In this document: piece by piece, positions 46,451-55,329 of the stretch | How the letters are laid out: each line of letters begins with the position of its first letter | How positions within the stretch are numbered: the stretch's first letter is position 1 | Assembly: GCA_902619615.1 (NCBI GenBank) | Contig: CACNFD010000008.1 | Coordinates: forward strand, 1-64,000 | Origin: an uncultured SAR116 cluster alpha proteobacterium | GTDB taxonomy: Bacteria; Pseudomonadota; Alphaproteobacteria; Puniceispirillales; Marisalimonadaceae | Direction: 5' to 3' | DNA length: 64,000 nucleotides | The notes under the pieces: generated by a model | What the model was told of the DNA's origin: nothing | The model's database searches: none | The model's input: only the letters and a program-made list of their open reading frames with translations | Program-made: the position numbers and the translations under genes

Positions 46451-46805
46451 CAGACGGCACCCATTCTGGCAAGGGTTCTCCCCCAGTATAATGATTATGT
46501 GCTGGTGTCTCTCTAAACAAACAATACACATCTTCCCTAGAAACATTTAGCGTTTCTTTAAGAACTTCAGATATACCATCAACAAGTGCTTTTTTTCTTC
46601 TCGCATCTCGCCCTGGTCTTAAATCAACATCTATAACTGGAAGACCATCACCTATAAAACCAAATGCTTCTCTAATTGAAACATAGTCATACTTAACTTC
46701 TTTAGGCGCTAATGTTTTTAAAACAACTTCCCTTACTCTAGTATGTATTTCCTTTTTAATATTTGAGGAAATTCCTTCAGGAACATCTATTCTGATTAAT
46801 GGCAT
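46443..46805 (-). CDS. Tautomerase (4-oxalocrotonate tautomerase-like) family protein
   Basis: A 120-residue tautomerase-superfamily protein with the catalytic Pro directly after Met (MPLIRIDVPEG), so it becomes the N-terminal residue. The body (LVDGISEVLKETLNVSREDVYCLFRETPAHNHYTGG) fits the longer 4-OT-like/MIF-like members. These enzymes use Pro1 as a base on enol/keto acids, often in aromatic breakdown. It lies next to a YdhR-like protein. The reaction is not assignable. Confidence 0.85.
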   Translation of the reverse strand: MPLIRIDVPEGISSNIKKEIHTRVREVVLKTLAPKEVKYDYVSIREAFGFIGDGLPVIDVDLRPGRDARRKKALVDGISEVLKETLNVSREDVYCLFRETPAHNHYTGGEPLPEWVPSDE

Positions 46806-46909
46806 TACAACTCCTTTAATACATTTGTTTTGAATATCGTAACCTATTAGTTTAAACCTAAAAAACTAAAATTTTGTTATAAATAATCATTTATATTAAG
46901 TATTATTTA

Positions 46910-46936
46910 GTTAGAGACTTATCTAAAGCCTCTAAC
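46910..46936 (-). terminator. Hairpin downstream of the two-repeat protein
   Basis: GTTAGAG and CTCTAAC pair in a 7-base stem with a 13-base loop, 15 bases after the stop of the minus-strand gene. The following minus-strand bases are AT-rich but not a clean T-run, so termination would be weak. Confidence 0.4.
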
Positions 46937-46951
46937 TTGTTTAAAGTGTAT

Positions 46952-47572
46952 TTAAAGGATTTTAATAATGTTCCTCATGTTAACTTTTGCAAAGGTCATT
47001 AGTTCTTTGTATGAACTGTGAACTAATAACTCATCATATGTTTTTTCTATTGATTCCATGGATGGATATCCTACTCCAAGCAAGTAATTGCCAACATTAG
47101 AGCCAGTAAGTAGATTACCAAATCTTAATGTTAATGCGCCGTTATCTTTAAAACAAGAAGCAGTATCGTTTATACAATTTAGAAATTTATCTTTATCTGA
47201 CATTGCGGCCTCTGCTCTTGTAATAACAATATACTTTGGATGTTCAGAGGTTTGCTCAAATTTTGTTGGTAAAGAGGTTGCAATATTTCTTAAATAGATA
47301 TTTGCCTTTCCACTATCCATAATTTCTTTAAATACAGAAGACTTTGATTGAATTTCCAGTGCTTTTTGATAGCCAGTCAAGTCGTCATAGAATTGAATAA
47401 AAATTAGACTTCCTGCATGGTCACCTGTACCAATTGAACCAAAACGTGTTCCTTTTGCACCAGCGTTGTCAATTAAGTCTTTTGAATAAGAAGACATTAA
47501 TTTAGTCATAGTTTCTCTGTAACTAAAATCCACCGAAGCAACTGTTAATATAACATAATTTGTATTACTCAT
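46952..47572 (-). CDS. Two-repeat ferredoxin-fold-like hypothetical protein
   Basis: A 206-residue protein with an internal duplication. Residues about 37-96 ([17 protein letters not shown] then [15 protein letters not shown] ending in YLRNI) and about 145-203 ([17 protein letters not shown] then [17 protein letters not shown] ending in MRNI) share the G-A-x3-R-F-G-x3-T-G-x3-G core and a similar end. This suggests two fused ABM-like domains making a pseudo-dimer. Function unknown. It is upstream of the tautomerase gene on the same strand. Confidence 0.75.
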   Translation of the reverse strand: MSNTNYVILTVASVDFSYRETMTKLMSSYSKDLIDNAGAKGTRFGSIGTGDHAGSLIFIQFYDDLTGYQKALEIQSKSSVFKEIMDSGKANIYLRNIATSLPTKFEQTSEHPKYIVITRAEAAMSDKDKFLNCINDTASCFKDNGALTLRFGNLLTGSNVGNYLLGVGYPSMESIEKTYDELLVHSSYKELMTFAKVNMRNIIKIL

Positions 47573-47897
47573 TTTATTTCCCCTTATTATTTAAATCATA
47601 TAAATACTTTTTAATTAGTTCTTTCTTTTAACAAGTAAATTTTATAGTTTACTCATTTTTTGAATAAATAATAAGCATATATAATTTTAAATTTTACATA
47701 AATGCTTAACTATCAACATTAAAAAAAATGAAAATCGAGACATTGCCGAATAGAGTTATTCTTTGTGCATTAGACTTCAGTCTACATCTAAATATGATTA
47801 CTAATAATGAATAATTAATAGGGCGATTATCAAAATATGAAATATTGTAATATAAACTTTAATAGACTTTAGAGAAAATTTGGAGTTACATTAATTA
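47573..47897. other. 325-base divergent intergenic region
   Basis: Separates divergent small-protein genes and must hold both promoters. It is very AT-rich; the only dyad noticed is TAGACT-TC-AGTCTA at 47771-47784. No coding frame or RNA gene was recognised. Confidence 0.5.
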
Positions 47898-48221
47898 ATG
47901 TATGTAAGAATTGTAAAATTAACATTTATGAACGATTTTTCAAAAGAAGCCGCATCAAGTCTTTTGGTTCAATTAGGTAAAACAAAAGGATTTGCTGCTG
48001 GTATGCTTTTTAGGATGTCTGTTGACATATCCAGTACCCAAAGATATTCAGCAACTATTTGGCCCGACAAAGCTTCTGAAGAAAAATCTTGGAAGTTATT
48101 TGGCGAAGGAGTTTTGAAGAAATTAAAAGAGACTGGAGCAAGAGTAGAAATTTCTAGAGGTATAATAAATGAAATGCAGATCTCGAAAGATTTAGATTTT
48201 AGGAAATTTATTGTTAATTAG
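47898..48221 (+). CDS. Small ABM-like hypothetical protein (paralogue of the 1134-1436 gene)
   Basis: A 107-residue protein. Its start MYVRIVKL, the VDISST element, a later Trp, EKSWK and GARVE---G parallel the protein encoded at 1134-1436 in order and spacing, so both probably share one fold and ancestry. A dimeric alpha/beta-barrel is likely. GGAG precedes the start by 13 bases. Function unknown. Confidence 0.72.
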   Translation: MYVRIVKLTFMNDFSKEAASSLLVQLGKTKGFAAGMLFRMSVDISSTQRYSATIWPDKASEEKSWKLFGEGVLKKLKETGARVEISRGIINEMQISKDLDFRKFIVN

Positions 48222-48338
48222 GTTAAGAAAAGCAATAGAAAGAAGCGAATATTGTTTAATTTTTTGAAAAGCAAGAGTTGAGCTTTATACATTAAAAAAA
48301 ATCTAAGAGAAATTAAAAATGAGTTCCTTTTATTTTCA

Positions 48339-49235
48339 TCAACTTTTCTGTTTATTAAATGGTTTTGTAGCAACTATATAAATACCTGATACAATAAATA
48401 TTAGAGCTAAAAGATCAAAACCAGAGAATTTAACATCAACTAAAACATAGTCGACTAAAATTGCTAAAATAGGAACTGCCATAACAGATATAGAAGTAAC
48501 ATTAACTGAAAATTTTTGTAAAATAGTAAAATAAGCCCAATATGTGTATGCGCTAGATAAAAATATGCCATATATAATTATAAGAATATGTCTATAATCT
48601 ATTAATCCAAAATTATCTAAATCAAAGTATAACGCAAAAGGTATTATAGGTACGATACCTATTATTTGTTGCCACCCTGCTACAATCAATCCGTCTGATT
48701 TAATTCCACCATATTTTACAAACATAGTCCCTATTGCCCAACTTAAACCTGCAGACAAGGTAATTAGAAAACCTAACATATTTTCAAAAACATTAATTTC
48801 TAAAGACAGAAAAATAATGCCAGTCATTCCAAAAATTAAAGAAATTATTATTGATATATTAATTTTTTCATAACCAAAAATAGAAGCGAAAATAGTTGCC
48901 CACACTGGCATTGTGTACGTTAAAACTGCTGCTCTACCTCCACCAAGCATGTTTATTCCGTAGAGCATTAAAACCTGCCATAATGTAACATTAAAAAAAC
49001 TAATTAAAAGAAGAGGTTTAAAGTCACTTTTGGGAACGTAAACTGTTTTAACTTTTTTAAATCCAAGGAATAACAATAAAGCAAATGCTGGTATGCCAAT
49101 TATTACTCTAAAACTTAATGGAGGAATTGCTTCAATAGCAATCTTAAATAAAGACCATACTGATGTCCAAACTAATATTAGAACAACTAAAAGGAAAATT
49201 GGTAAAAATTGTTTTGAAAAATGTAATCCCATCAA
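48339..49235 (-). CDS. EamA-family (DMT superfamily) transporter
   Basis: A 298-residue protein with about ten membrane helices and two EamA-like halves (VWTSVWSLFKIAIEAIPPLSFRVI in the first, AGLSWAIGTMFVKYG opening the second). Family members export amino acids or other metabolites; the substrate is unknown. It is divergent from yaaA. Confidence 0.9.
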   Translation of the reverse strand: MMGLHFSKQFLPIFLLVVLILVWTSVWSLFKIAIEAIPPLSFRVIIGIPAFALLLFLGFKKVKTVYVPKSDFKPLLLISFFNVTLWQVLMLYGINMLGGGRAAVLTYTMPVWATIFASIFGYEKINISIIISLIFGMTGIIFLSLEINVFENMLGFLITLSAGLSWAIGTMFVKYGGIKSDGLIVAGWQQIIGIVPIIPFALYFDLDNFGLIDYRHILIIIYGIFLSSAYTYWAYFTILQKFSVNVTSISVMAVPILAILVDYVLVDVKFSGFDLLALIFIVSGIYIVATKPFNKQKS

Positions 49236-49354
49236 AATCTCAATTTTTTTTGACTTATTTATTAATTATCAAAAATATAATTTTAAGTATCTTTGGCTCA
49301 TCTAGACATTTTAATAGATATGCATTATTTTTGAAAAATATAAAGGAGATATTT

Positions 49355-50104
49355 ATGCTTGTAGTCGTTTCACCCGCAAAAAAACTTAACATGAGTCTAG
49401 TTCAAGATCTTAAAGTATCCGAGCCGTACTTTAAAAAAAATGTGGATGAGTTGGTAAATGTTGTTCGAAATTTAAGTGCGAAAGATTTAGAAAACCTGAT
49501 GGATATTAGTCCAAAATTAGCAGAATTAAATAGAGATAGGTTCAAGGAATTTGGTAATCAACAAAAAAAAGCTGCAGCCTTTGCATTTGCTGGTGACACT
49601 TATAAAGGTTTAAGCATAGAAAAATTAGAAAAGGAAGATTTAGATTTTGCCCAAAAACATCTGAGAATTCTGTCAGGTTTGTATGGTTTATTAAGACCTT
49701 TAGACGAGATTGAGCCTTATCGATTAGAAATGGGAAGCAAACTTAAAGGTGCTCATGGTTCTTCCTTATATGATTATTGGAGTAATAAAATTTCTGAAAA
49801 TTTAAATCAATATGCAAAAACAATAGGAAGTCAAATTTTAGTAAATTGTGCTTCTAACGAATATTTTAGTGTCATAAATCCCAAAAATTTATTATTAAAA
49901 GTTATTACACCCATTTTTATGGAACGTAAAAATGGTAGAGAAAAAATAATAAGTTTCTATGCAAAAAATGCTCGAGGAGCTATGGCTCGTTTCATTATCC
50001 AAAATCGTTTGCAAAGTGAAGAAGATCTTAAGAAATTTAATTTAGACGGTTATAATTATAGTTCTGAGAAATCTAGTGAAGGTAAACTTGTCTTTATTAG
50101 GTAA
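49355..50104 (+). CDS. yaaA: Peroxide stress protein YaaA
   Basis: A 249-residue YaaA/DUF328 protein: VVSPAKKLNM at the start, the LSGLYGLLRPLDEIEPYRLEMG block and the NCASNEYFSV block are diagnostic. YaaA lowers free iron during peroxide stress and can bind DNA. The ATG behind AAGGAGAT is clearly the start; the frame extends 64 codons upstream into the divergent transporter without conservation. Confidence 0.93.
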   Translation: MLVVVSPAKKLNMSLVQDLKVSEPYFKKNVDELVNVVRNLSAKDLENLMDISPKLAELNRDRFKEFGNQQKKAAAFAFAGDTYKGLSIEKLEKEDLDFAQKHLRILSGLYGLLRPLDEIEPYRLEMGSKLKGAHGSSLYDYWSNKISENLNQYAKTIGSQILVNCASNEYFSVINPKNLLLKVITPIFMERKNGREKIISFYAKNARGAMARFIIQNRLQSEEDLKKFNLDGYNYSSEKSSEGKLVFIR

Positions 50105-50199
50105 TAATTATATTGTTTCTTTTTCTTAGCAAAACTTTTTAATTTTTTTTATATTAAATTCATTTTACTTTTTTACAAAAAGATTGAGGTTTGTTCTTA

Positions 50200-51477
50200 A
50201 TGTTAAATGATAAATTTCCTTTACATGAGGAAAAATGGATTGAAAAATTAGCCATAAAAATTTTTTCTGATATAGAAGCATTAACTAAAGATAAGATTGG
50301 TGTTTCGAGAGAATCTTATGGTAGAGGAGAAACTCTGGCTATAAATTATTTGATAGATTTAGCAAAAGAATTTGGACTTTGTGTTGAAAAAGATGATGCT
50401 GCAAATGTTGTTTTTTCCTTAGACAAATCTATTAAAACGAATTATATACTCGTTGGATCACATGTGGACTCAGTTCCTCAGGGAGGCAACTTTGATGGAC
50501 TTGCTGGAGTGGTTGCAGGCTTTTTGGTTCTAGCGAATTTAAAAGAAAAAAAAATCAGAACATCTTTACCTGTTAAGGTGTTAATATTAAGAGGTGAAGA
50601 AAGTGCTTGGTACGGAAAAAATTGCATTGGATCAAAGGCACTATTTGGTTTGTTAACCTCAGAAGATATAAATTCTACCCACAGAAGTACAGGTGATAAG
50701 TTGTCAAAAGCCATGGGTGCCTCAGGCGCAAAACTAGATCTCATACAAAAATCTAAGTCTCTAATTAATGGAAAAAAAATAGAAGTGTTCATAGAGATAC
50801 ATATAGAACAAGGTCCTGTTCTTGTAGATAAAGATTGGCCAATTGCAATAGTTACTGGAATTAGAGGTAATTATCGTCATCACAAAATAAGATGCAGAGG
50901 TGATGCAGGTCACTCAGGAACTATCCCTAGGTATTTAAGAAAAGATGCTGTTTTTGCAGGAGCTGATTTGATAACTCGTATGGATGATCATTGGAATACA
51001 ATAGAACAACATGGTGGAGATCTTGTCCTAACTTCAGGTATTTTTCACACTGATATGGATAATCAAGCGATGTCTAGAATTCCTGGAGAAATTTTATTTA
51101 GTTTTGAATCAAGAAGCCAAGATATTTCAACTCTTGATGCATTGGAGGGTCTTTTAAGGTCTGAATGTAAAACAATAGAAAGAGAAAGGGGAGTTCATTT
51201 TGAATTTGACAATGTGATCAAATCAGACCCAGCTGAGTGTAATCAAGAAGTTGTAGAAAAACTATTAGATGCAAGCGAATCCCTTGGTTTTTCAAGGGTT
51301 TCAGTAGCAAGTGGTGCCACACACGATGCAGCGATTTTTTCTAATCAAGGTATTAAAACAGGAATGATTTTTGTCAGAAATGATAAGGGTTCTCATAATC
51401 CTGATGAGAGAATGGAGATTGTAGATTTTATGAAAAGTGTTTCAACATTAAATAAATTTATAAATGATTATGAATAA
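50200..51477 (+). CDS. M20-family Zn-dependent amidohydrolase (carbamoylase/allantoate type)
   Basis: A 425-residue protein of the hydantoinase/carbamoylase family. It shows GSHVDSVPQGGNFDG (metal His-Asp), the GEESAW glutamates, FIEIHIEQGPVL, and a C-terminal SGATHDA with a metal histidine. Related enzymes hydrolyse N-carbamoyl-amino acids, allantoate or ureidoglycolate, releasing ammonium. The specific substrate is not decided. The ATG was chosen over an in-frame TTG three codons earlier because GAGG lies at workable distance. Confidence 0.88.
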   Translation: MLNDKFPLHEEKWIEKLAIKIFSDIEALTKDKIGVSRESYGRGETLAINYLIDLAKEFGLCVEKDDAANVVFSLDKSIKTNYILVGSHVDSVPQGGNFDGLAGVVAGFLVLANLKEKKIRTSLPVKVLILRGEESAWYGKNCIGSKALFGLLTSEDINSTHRSTGDKLSKAMGASGAKLDLIQKSKSLINGKKIEVFIEIHIEQGPVLVDKDWPIAIVTGIRGNYRHHKIRCRGDAGHSGTIPRYLRKDAVFAGADLITRMDDHWNTIEQHGGDLVLTSGIFHTDMDNQAMSRIPGEILFSFESRSQDISTLDALEGLLRSECKTIERERGVHFEFDNVIKSDPAECNQEVVEKLLDASESLGFSRVSVASGATHDAAIFSNQGIKTGMIFVRNDKGSHNPDERMEIVDFMKSVSTLNKFINDYE

Positions 51478-51491
51478 TGTAATTTAGAAAT

Positions 51492-51536
51492 GTATTCTTG
51501 TTTTTTGTGTCTTTAAAGTAGTCTTTACAAGAATAC
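51492..51536 (+). promoter_or_regulatory. 9-base inverted repeat before pyrE
   Basis: GTATTCTTG (51492-51500) and CAAGAATAC (51528-51536) are perfect complements across a 27-base spacer that itself holds TTTAAA. It is 15 bases after the upstream gene and 90 before pyrE. It could be a weak terminator for the upstream gene or an operator/attenuator for pyrE. Confidence 0.4.
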
Positions 51537-51625
51537 TTTGTATATAATTAACTTAAAGTCAGAGTGCGTGTTAATTAAGTAATTGGAAATTCGTAATCCA
51601 AATATGGAAAAAAGGAAAGTCAAAA

Positions 51626-52321
51626 ATGTTTTCAACTAGTTTCCCCGAAAAAAGTGTCATATCTAGAATAACAGCTAAAATGTTAATAGAAGTAGAGGCT
51701 GTAAGGTTTAGTGCAAAAGAGCCCTTTAAATTTACTTCTGGTTGGGCAAGTCCTGTTTATATTGATTGTAGAAAACTAATTTCCTACCCAAGAGTTAGAC
51801 ACACATTAATGGATTTTGCAGCTTCTGAGATTACTAGAAATATTGGTTTTGAAAGCATTGATTCTATTGCAGGCGGTGAAACAGCTGGTATCCCTTTTGC
51901 TGCTTGGATAGCTGATAGAATGATGCTGCCTATGCAGTACGTTCGAAAAAAAGCAAAAGGTTTTGGAAGAAATGCACAAATTGAGGGTGATTTTGAAAAT
52001 AATTCTCACATATTACTAGTTGAAGATTTAACAACAGATGGGAATAGTAAAATAAAATTTTGTGAAGCACTTCGTGAAGCAGGAGCAAAAGTTGATCATA
52101 CTTTTGTGGTATTTTATTATGATATATTTCCACAAACAAGAAAAACTTTAGATAATATTGGGCTTCAAATGCACTCTTTAGCAACTTGGTGGGATGTATT
52201 AAAAGTAGCAAAAGAGTTTAACTATTTTGAAAATGATGAGATTGGAGAAGTAGAGAGCTTTCTTAATGATCCTATGACTTGGTCCGCAGACCATGGTGGG
52301 GCCTCATCTTTGTCTGGGTAA
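51626..52321 (+). CDS. pyrE: Orotate phosphoribosyltransferase
   Basis: A 231-residue type I PRTase. [18 protein letters not shown] is the orotate-binding start, RKKAKGFG a catalytic loop, and [12 protein letters not shown] the PRPP motif. It makes OMP from orotate and PRPP in pyrimidine synthesis. AAGGAAAG lies ahead of the ATG. It is followed six bases later by a Sel1-repeat gene. Confidence 0.95.
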   Translation: MFSTSFPEKSVISRITAKMLIEVEAVRFSAKEPFKFTSGWASPVYIDCRKLISYPRVRHTLMDFAASEITRNIGFESIDSIAGGETAGIPFAAWIADRMMLPMQYVRKKAKGFGRNAQIEGDFENNSHILLVEDLTTDGNSKIKFCEALREAGAKVDHTFVVFYYDIFPQTRKTLDNIGLQMHSLATWWDVLKVAKEFNYFENDEIGEVESFLNDPMTWSADHGGASSLSG

Positions 52322-52327
52322 ATTATA

Positions 52328-52930
52328 ATGATTAAATTAATTTTTCTAATTTTAATACTCTCATGTTCCATAACATTTGCAAACGATAGACTTAGAGGAT
52401 ATCAAGCATTAGAACAAAAAGATTATAAAACGGCTCTTTATTATCTAAGTTATGACGCAAATTTAGGTGACGACAGAGCTCAGTACAATTTAGGTATTAT
52501 GTATAATAAGGGTTTGGGAGTTCCTGTAGATAAAAATGAAGCTTTTAGCTGGTTTTTTCTTTCTGCAAATCAAGGAAATATTTTAGCGAATTATGCACTA
52601 GGCCACGCTTATTTAAAAGGCTCAGGAATAAATAAAAATTATAAGTTAGCTTTGAAATCTTTTAAATTTTCTGCATTGAGAGATCATCCTACTTCAAGGT
52701 TAATTTTGGGGAATATGTATTTTCAAGGACAAGGTGTTAAAGTAAGTTATCCTAGAGCTTACTTATGGTGGCGCTTAGCAGAAGATCTGGATATAGAGGG
52801 TGCACTTCAAAATATTAATATGATAAAAGAAAAAATGAGCAAAGATGAGTATGATGATGGTTACGCATTATACTCAAATTGTATGAAAAATACTTTGTAT
52901 AATTGTACCAAAAAAATAGATGATTTTTGA
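52328..52930 (+). CDS. Exported Sel1-repeat protein
   Basis: A 200-residue protein with a signal peptide (MIKLIFLILILSCSITFA) and three to four Sel1-like helical repeats (DDRAQYNLGIMYNKGLGV, NILANYALGHAYLKGSGI, HPTSRLILGNMYFQGQGV), each about 36 residues. Such repeats form protein-binding solenoids, here in the periplasm or outer membrane. The partner is unknown. Its end overlaps nothing; the next gene starts 12 bases on. Confidence 0.88.
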   Translation: MIKLIFLILILSCSITFANDRLRGYQALEQKDYKTALYYLSYDANLGDDRAQYNLGIMYNKGLGVPVDKNEAFSWFFLSANQGNILANYALGHAYLKGSGINKNYKLALKSFKFSALRDHPTSRLILGNMYFQGQGVKVSYPRAYLWWRLAEDLDIEGALQNINMIKEKMSKDEYDDGYALYSNCMKNTLYNCTKKIDDF

Positions 52931-52941
52931 TAAGGACTATC

Positions 52942-53559
52942 TTGAAAAAAAAAGAACAAATTGAGTCTGAATTACGAACAATAATCAAAAATTCAAAGAA
53001 AGGGATTTTTGTAAATTTGACATTAACCAATTTAATTGAAATTTCACGAAGAATGTTTGTGATTTATGATAATTTTAAATCAGGTGAAAAATTTAAAATT
53101 AATAATAATGACGAAAATATTTTAATTTTAAATAATGTTTTAAAAGATTTTAAAAAATTAAATAAGGATATTGATAATATCCCGAATTATTTAAAGGAGT
53201 TAATTGATAGAAGATGGGAGCAAATACCAAATACGAAAGAAAGCTTGGATGGTTCAACAAAGTTATTGCAAACTAAGCTTCAAGGGTTAGAAAAAGAATT
53301 TAAGAACTTATTTAGTATTTTTTCTAAAGACTTAAAAGATGGAACCATAAGAAGTATTGACCCTGCTCCAATTGCAATTATACATAGCGCAATGATAATT
53401 TGGGAAGAGGAATTAAAAAATAAATACAATAAAAAAAATAAAAAAATTATAAATAAAAACTTATTAAATTATCTAGAGCAAGTTTTTGATGCGTTTTCAT
53501 GTGATGCTGATATTAAATCTAATTATTATAACTGGCACAATTTTAAAAACATGTTCTAA
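52942..53559 (+). CDS. Hypothetical coiled-coil-rich protein
   Basis: A 205-residue, Lys/Asn-rich helical protein without signal or membrane segment. The TTG start was chosen for the AAGGA six bases upstream; the frame extends five codons further to another TTG without a ribosome site. Helices around 90-130 (STKLLQTKLQGLEKEFKNLF) look coiled-coil. No family recognised. It lies between the Sel1 protein and a PhyH dioxygenase on the same strand. Confidence 0.65.
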   Translation: MKKKEQIESELRTIIKNSKKGIFVNLTLTNLIEISRRMFVIYDNFKSGEKFKINNNDENILILNNVLKDFKKLNKDIDNIPNYLKELIDRRWEQIPNTKESLDGSTKLLQTKLQGLEKEFKNLFSIFSKDLKDGTIRSIDPAPIAIIHSAMIIWEEELKNKYNKKNKKIINKNLLNYLEQVFDAFSCDADIKSNYYNWHNFKNMF

Positions 53560-53584
53560 TAATTATATTTTTGGAGAATAACTA

Positions 53585-54439
53585 ATGGCTACATATCTAA
53601 ACAATTATCAAACAAAAGATTTTCATGAAAATGGATATGTGATCGTAAAAAATTTTTTTAATGAAGATGAAACATATCTTTTGCAAAATGCTTCTAAGAA
53701 GGACCCTGCTATAAGAGATCATTTATATGAAAGAAAAGATTCCGAAGGATTAATAACCAAAATGATGGCATGGAACCATCCAGATGATAGTATTTATGGT
53801 GTCACCGCTAGATCAGAAAAAATTGTTGATACAATGGAAGACCTTCTTGGTGGAGAAGTTTATCATTATCATTCTAAAATTACAGCTAAAGAACCATATG
53901 AGGGTGGAGCTTGGGAATGGCACCAAGATTATGGATATTGGTATAACAATGGTTGTTTATTCCCATTTATGGCTACCGTAATGATAGCTTTAGATAAATG
54001 CACAAAAGAAAATGGATGTTTGCAAGTTCTATCTGGTTCGAATAAATTAGGAAGAGTAGATCATGCTTTATTAGAAAGTGGTCAAATAGGAGTTGATTTA
54101 AAGAGAGTTGAAGAAGCAAAAAAACATTTAAAACTAGTTTATTGTGAAATGGATCCTGGAGATGTGCTTTTTTTCCACTGTAATACTCTCCACAGGTCAG
54201 ATAAAAATAACTCTCCTAATAGACGTTGGACACTTTTATGTTGTTATAACGCTGCAAGAAATAATCCTTTTATAGATCACCATCATCCAAAATATACTCC
54301 ATTAAAAAAATTACCTAATAATCAAATAATTAAGGCTGGTAATAAATTTTTAGATGTTAAAGATGTGGATACCTTCCTTAAAAGACCAACTGCTCCACCA
54401 GAGCTCTCTAAAAAGAGTGGTAAACTTTATAATGCTTAG
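53585..54439 (+). CDS. Phytanoyl-CoA dioxygenase (PhyH) family protein
   Basis: A 284-residue Fe(II)/2-oxoglutarate oxygenase. The metal triad is H113 and D115 (WEWHQDYGYW) and H203 (TLHRSDKN), with R214 in NRRW likely holding 2-oxoglutarate. The family hydroxylates a wide range of small molecules (phytanoyl-CoA, ectoine and others). GGAG precedes the ATG by nine bases. It shares a TTAG stop overlap with the convergent acyltransferase. Confidence 0.9.
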   Translation: MATYLNNYQTKDFHENGYVIVKNFFNEDETYLLQNASKKDPAIRDHLYERKDSEGLITKMMAWNHPDDSIYGVTARSEKIVDTMEDLLGGEVYHYHSKITAKEPYEGGAWEWHQDYGYWYNNGCLFPFMATVMIALDKCTKENGCLQVLSGSNKLGRVDHALLESGQIGVDLKRVEEAKKHLKLVYCEMDPGDVLFFHCNTLHRSDKNNSPNRRWTLLCCYNAARNNPFIDHHHPKYTPLKKLPNNQIIKAGNKFLDVKDVDTFLKRPTAPPELSKKSGKLYNA

Positions 54440-55254
54440 TATGAAGCTTTAACTTTGCTTTGAAGAAAAAGTGACAGACTTTTATCATCGAGTTTTGGTA
54501 GGGTTTCATTTTTAAAATAATTTAACACTTTAAATTCTATTGGTTTATCTAAACTTTTTCTAATTTCATACAAATATAGACTTTGTTTAAAAGTTTGATG
54601 TATCCGGGAAGCAAACTGAAAAGCTCTAGAATTTTGGCCACCAAATTTGGTAATAAGAACATCACATTTAGAGTCATTAATTAATCTGCCTAACATTGGT
54701 TTCCAGTCATCTTCTTCAACAGGCAATCCTTTTTTTCTTGCCCACGCAACACCACCCGCTGGGAAAATTGCAATTACCCCCCCATTTTTCAAAATTTGAA
54801 TAGCTGTTTGTCTAGTAATTACGTTATCTCTCATAGCATTTTTTTTATTACTAAAATCAATAGGAAGTATATTGTCTGCTAGGGTTGGTTCTTTTTGAAG
54901 AACGCCATGAGCAATCACTTTAAAATTATCATCAAATGTTGAAGCAAACCATGATAAAAACACTCCATCAGTAACACCAAATGGATGGTTCGCTGCAATA
55001 ATTAATCCTTTGCCTTTTTCTCTCTTTGGGACTGGAGCCAAATCAGGTGTCTTTATACCCATAGAGGTTAATGCATGTTTCCATAACTCGGTACCAGTTT
55101 TATTTTTAGAATTAGAAATAAAGTTTTTGTAACGTTTTTCCAAAGCAATTCTTGCTGATAATAATTCGACAGTATGAATAAAAAATTTGTGATGAATAGG
55201 TAACCATGATTCGGCATATGTTATTTTTACATTTGTTTTGAACATTTTAATCAA
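54436..55254 (-). CDS. Lysophospholipid/PlsC-like acyltransferase
   Basis: A 272-residue acyltransferase. Its core motif is AANHPFGVTDG (H90, D96), the H-x5-D variant seen in the NHPxGxxDG subgroup, followed by a later IFPAGGVAW block matching the phosphate-binding FPEG region. It probably acylates a lysolipid at the inner membrane; the acceptor could be a lysophospholipid or an aminolipid such as ornithine lipid. No transmembrane helix is evident. Confidence 0.85.
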   Translation of the reverse strand: MIKMFKTNVKITYAESWLPIHHKFFIHTVELLSARIALEKRYKNFISNSKNKTGTELWKHALTSMGIKTPDLAPVPKREKGKGLIIAANHPFGVTDGVFLSWFASTFDDNFKVIAHGVLQKEPTLADNILPIDFSNKKNAMRDNVITRQTAIQILKNGGVIAIFPAGGVAWARKKGLPVEEDDWKPMLGRLINDSKCDVLITKFGGQNSRAFQFASRIHQTFKQSLYLYEIRKSLDKPIEFKVLNYFKNETLPKLDDKSLSLFLQSKVKASY

Positions 55255-55329
55255 TTAAGTAATTTTTTTTGATATTAATATACAAATTTTAATATTTTCA
55301 ACCGTTTTTTATGTGGTTTTGAGATAGTT

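Noticed and set aside
47771-47784. TAGACT-TC-AGTCTA palindrome
   Set aside because: Too short and isolated in AT-rich DNA to claim as an operator or hairpin; mentioned only within the intergenic entry.
49163-49354. 64-codon N-terminal extension of yaaA
   Set aside because: Overlaps the divergent transporter gene, is unconserved-looking, and a strong AAGGAG site precedes the internal ATG that matches the family start.
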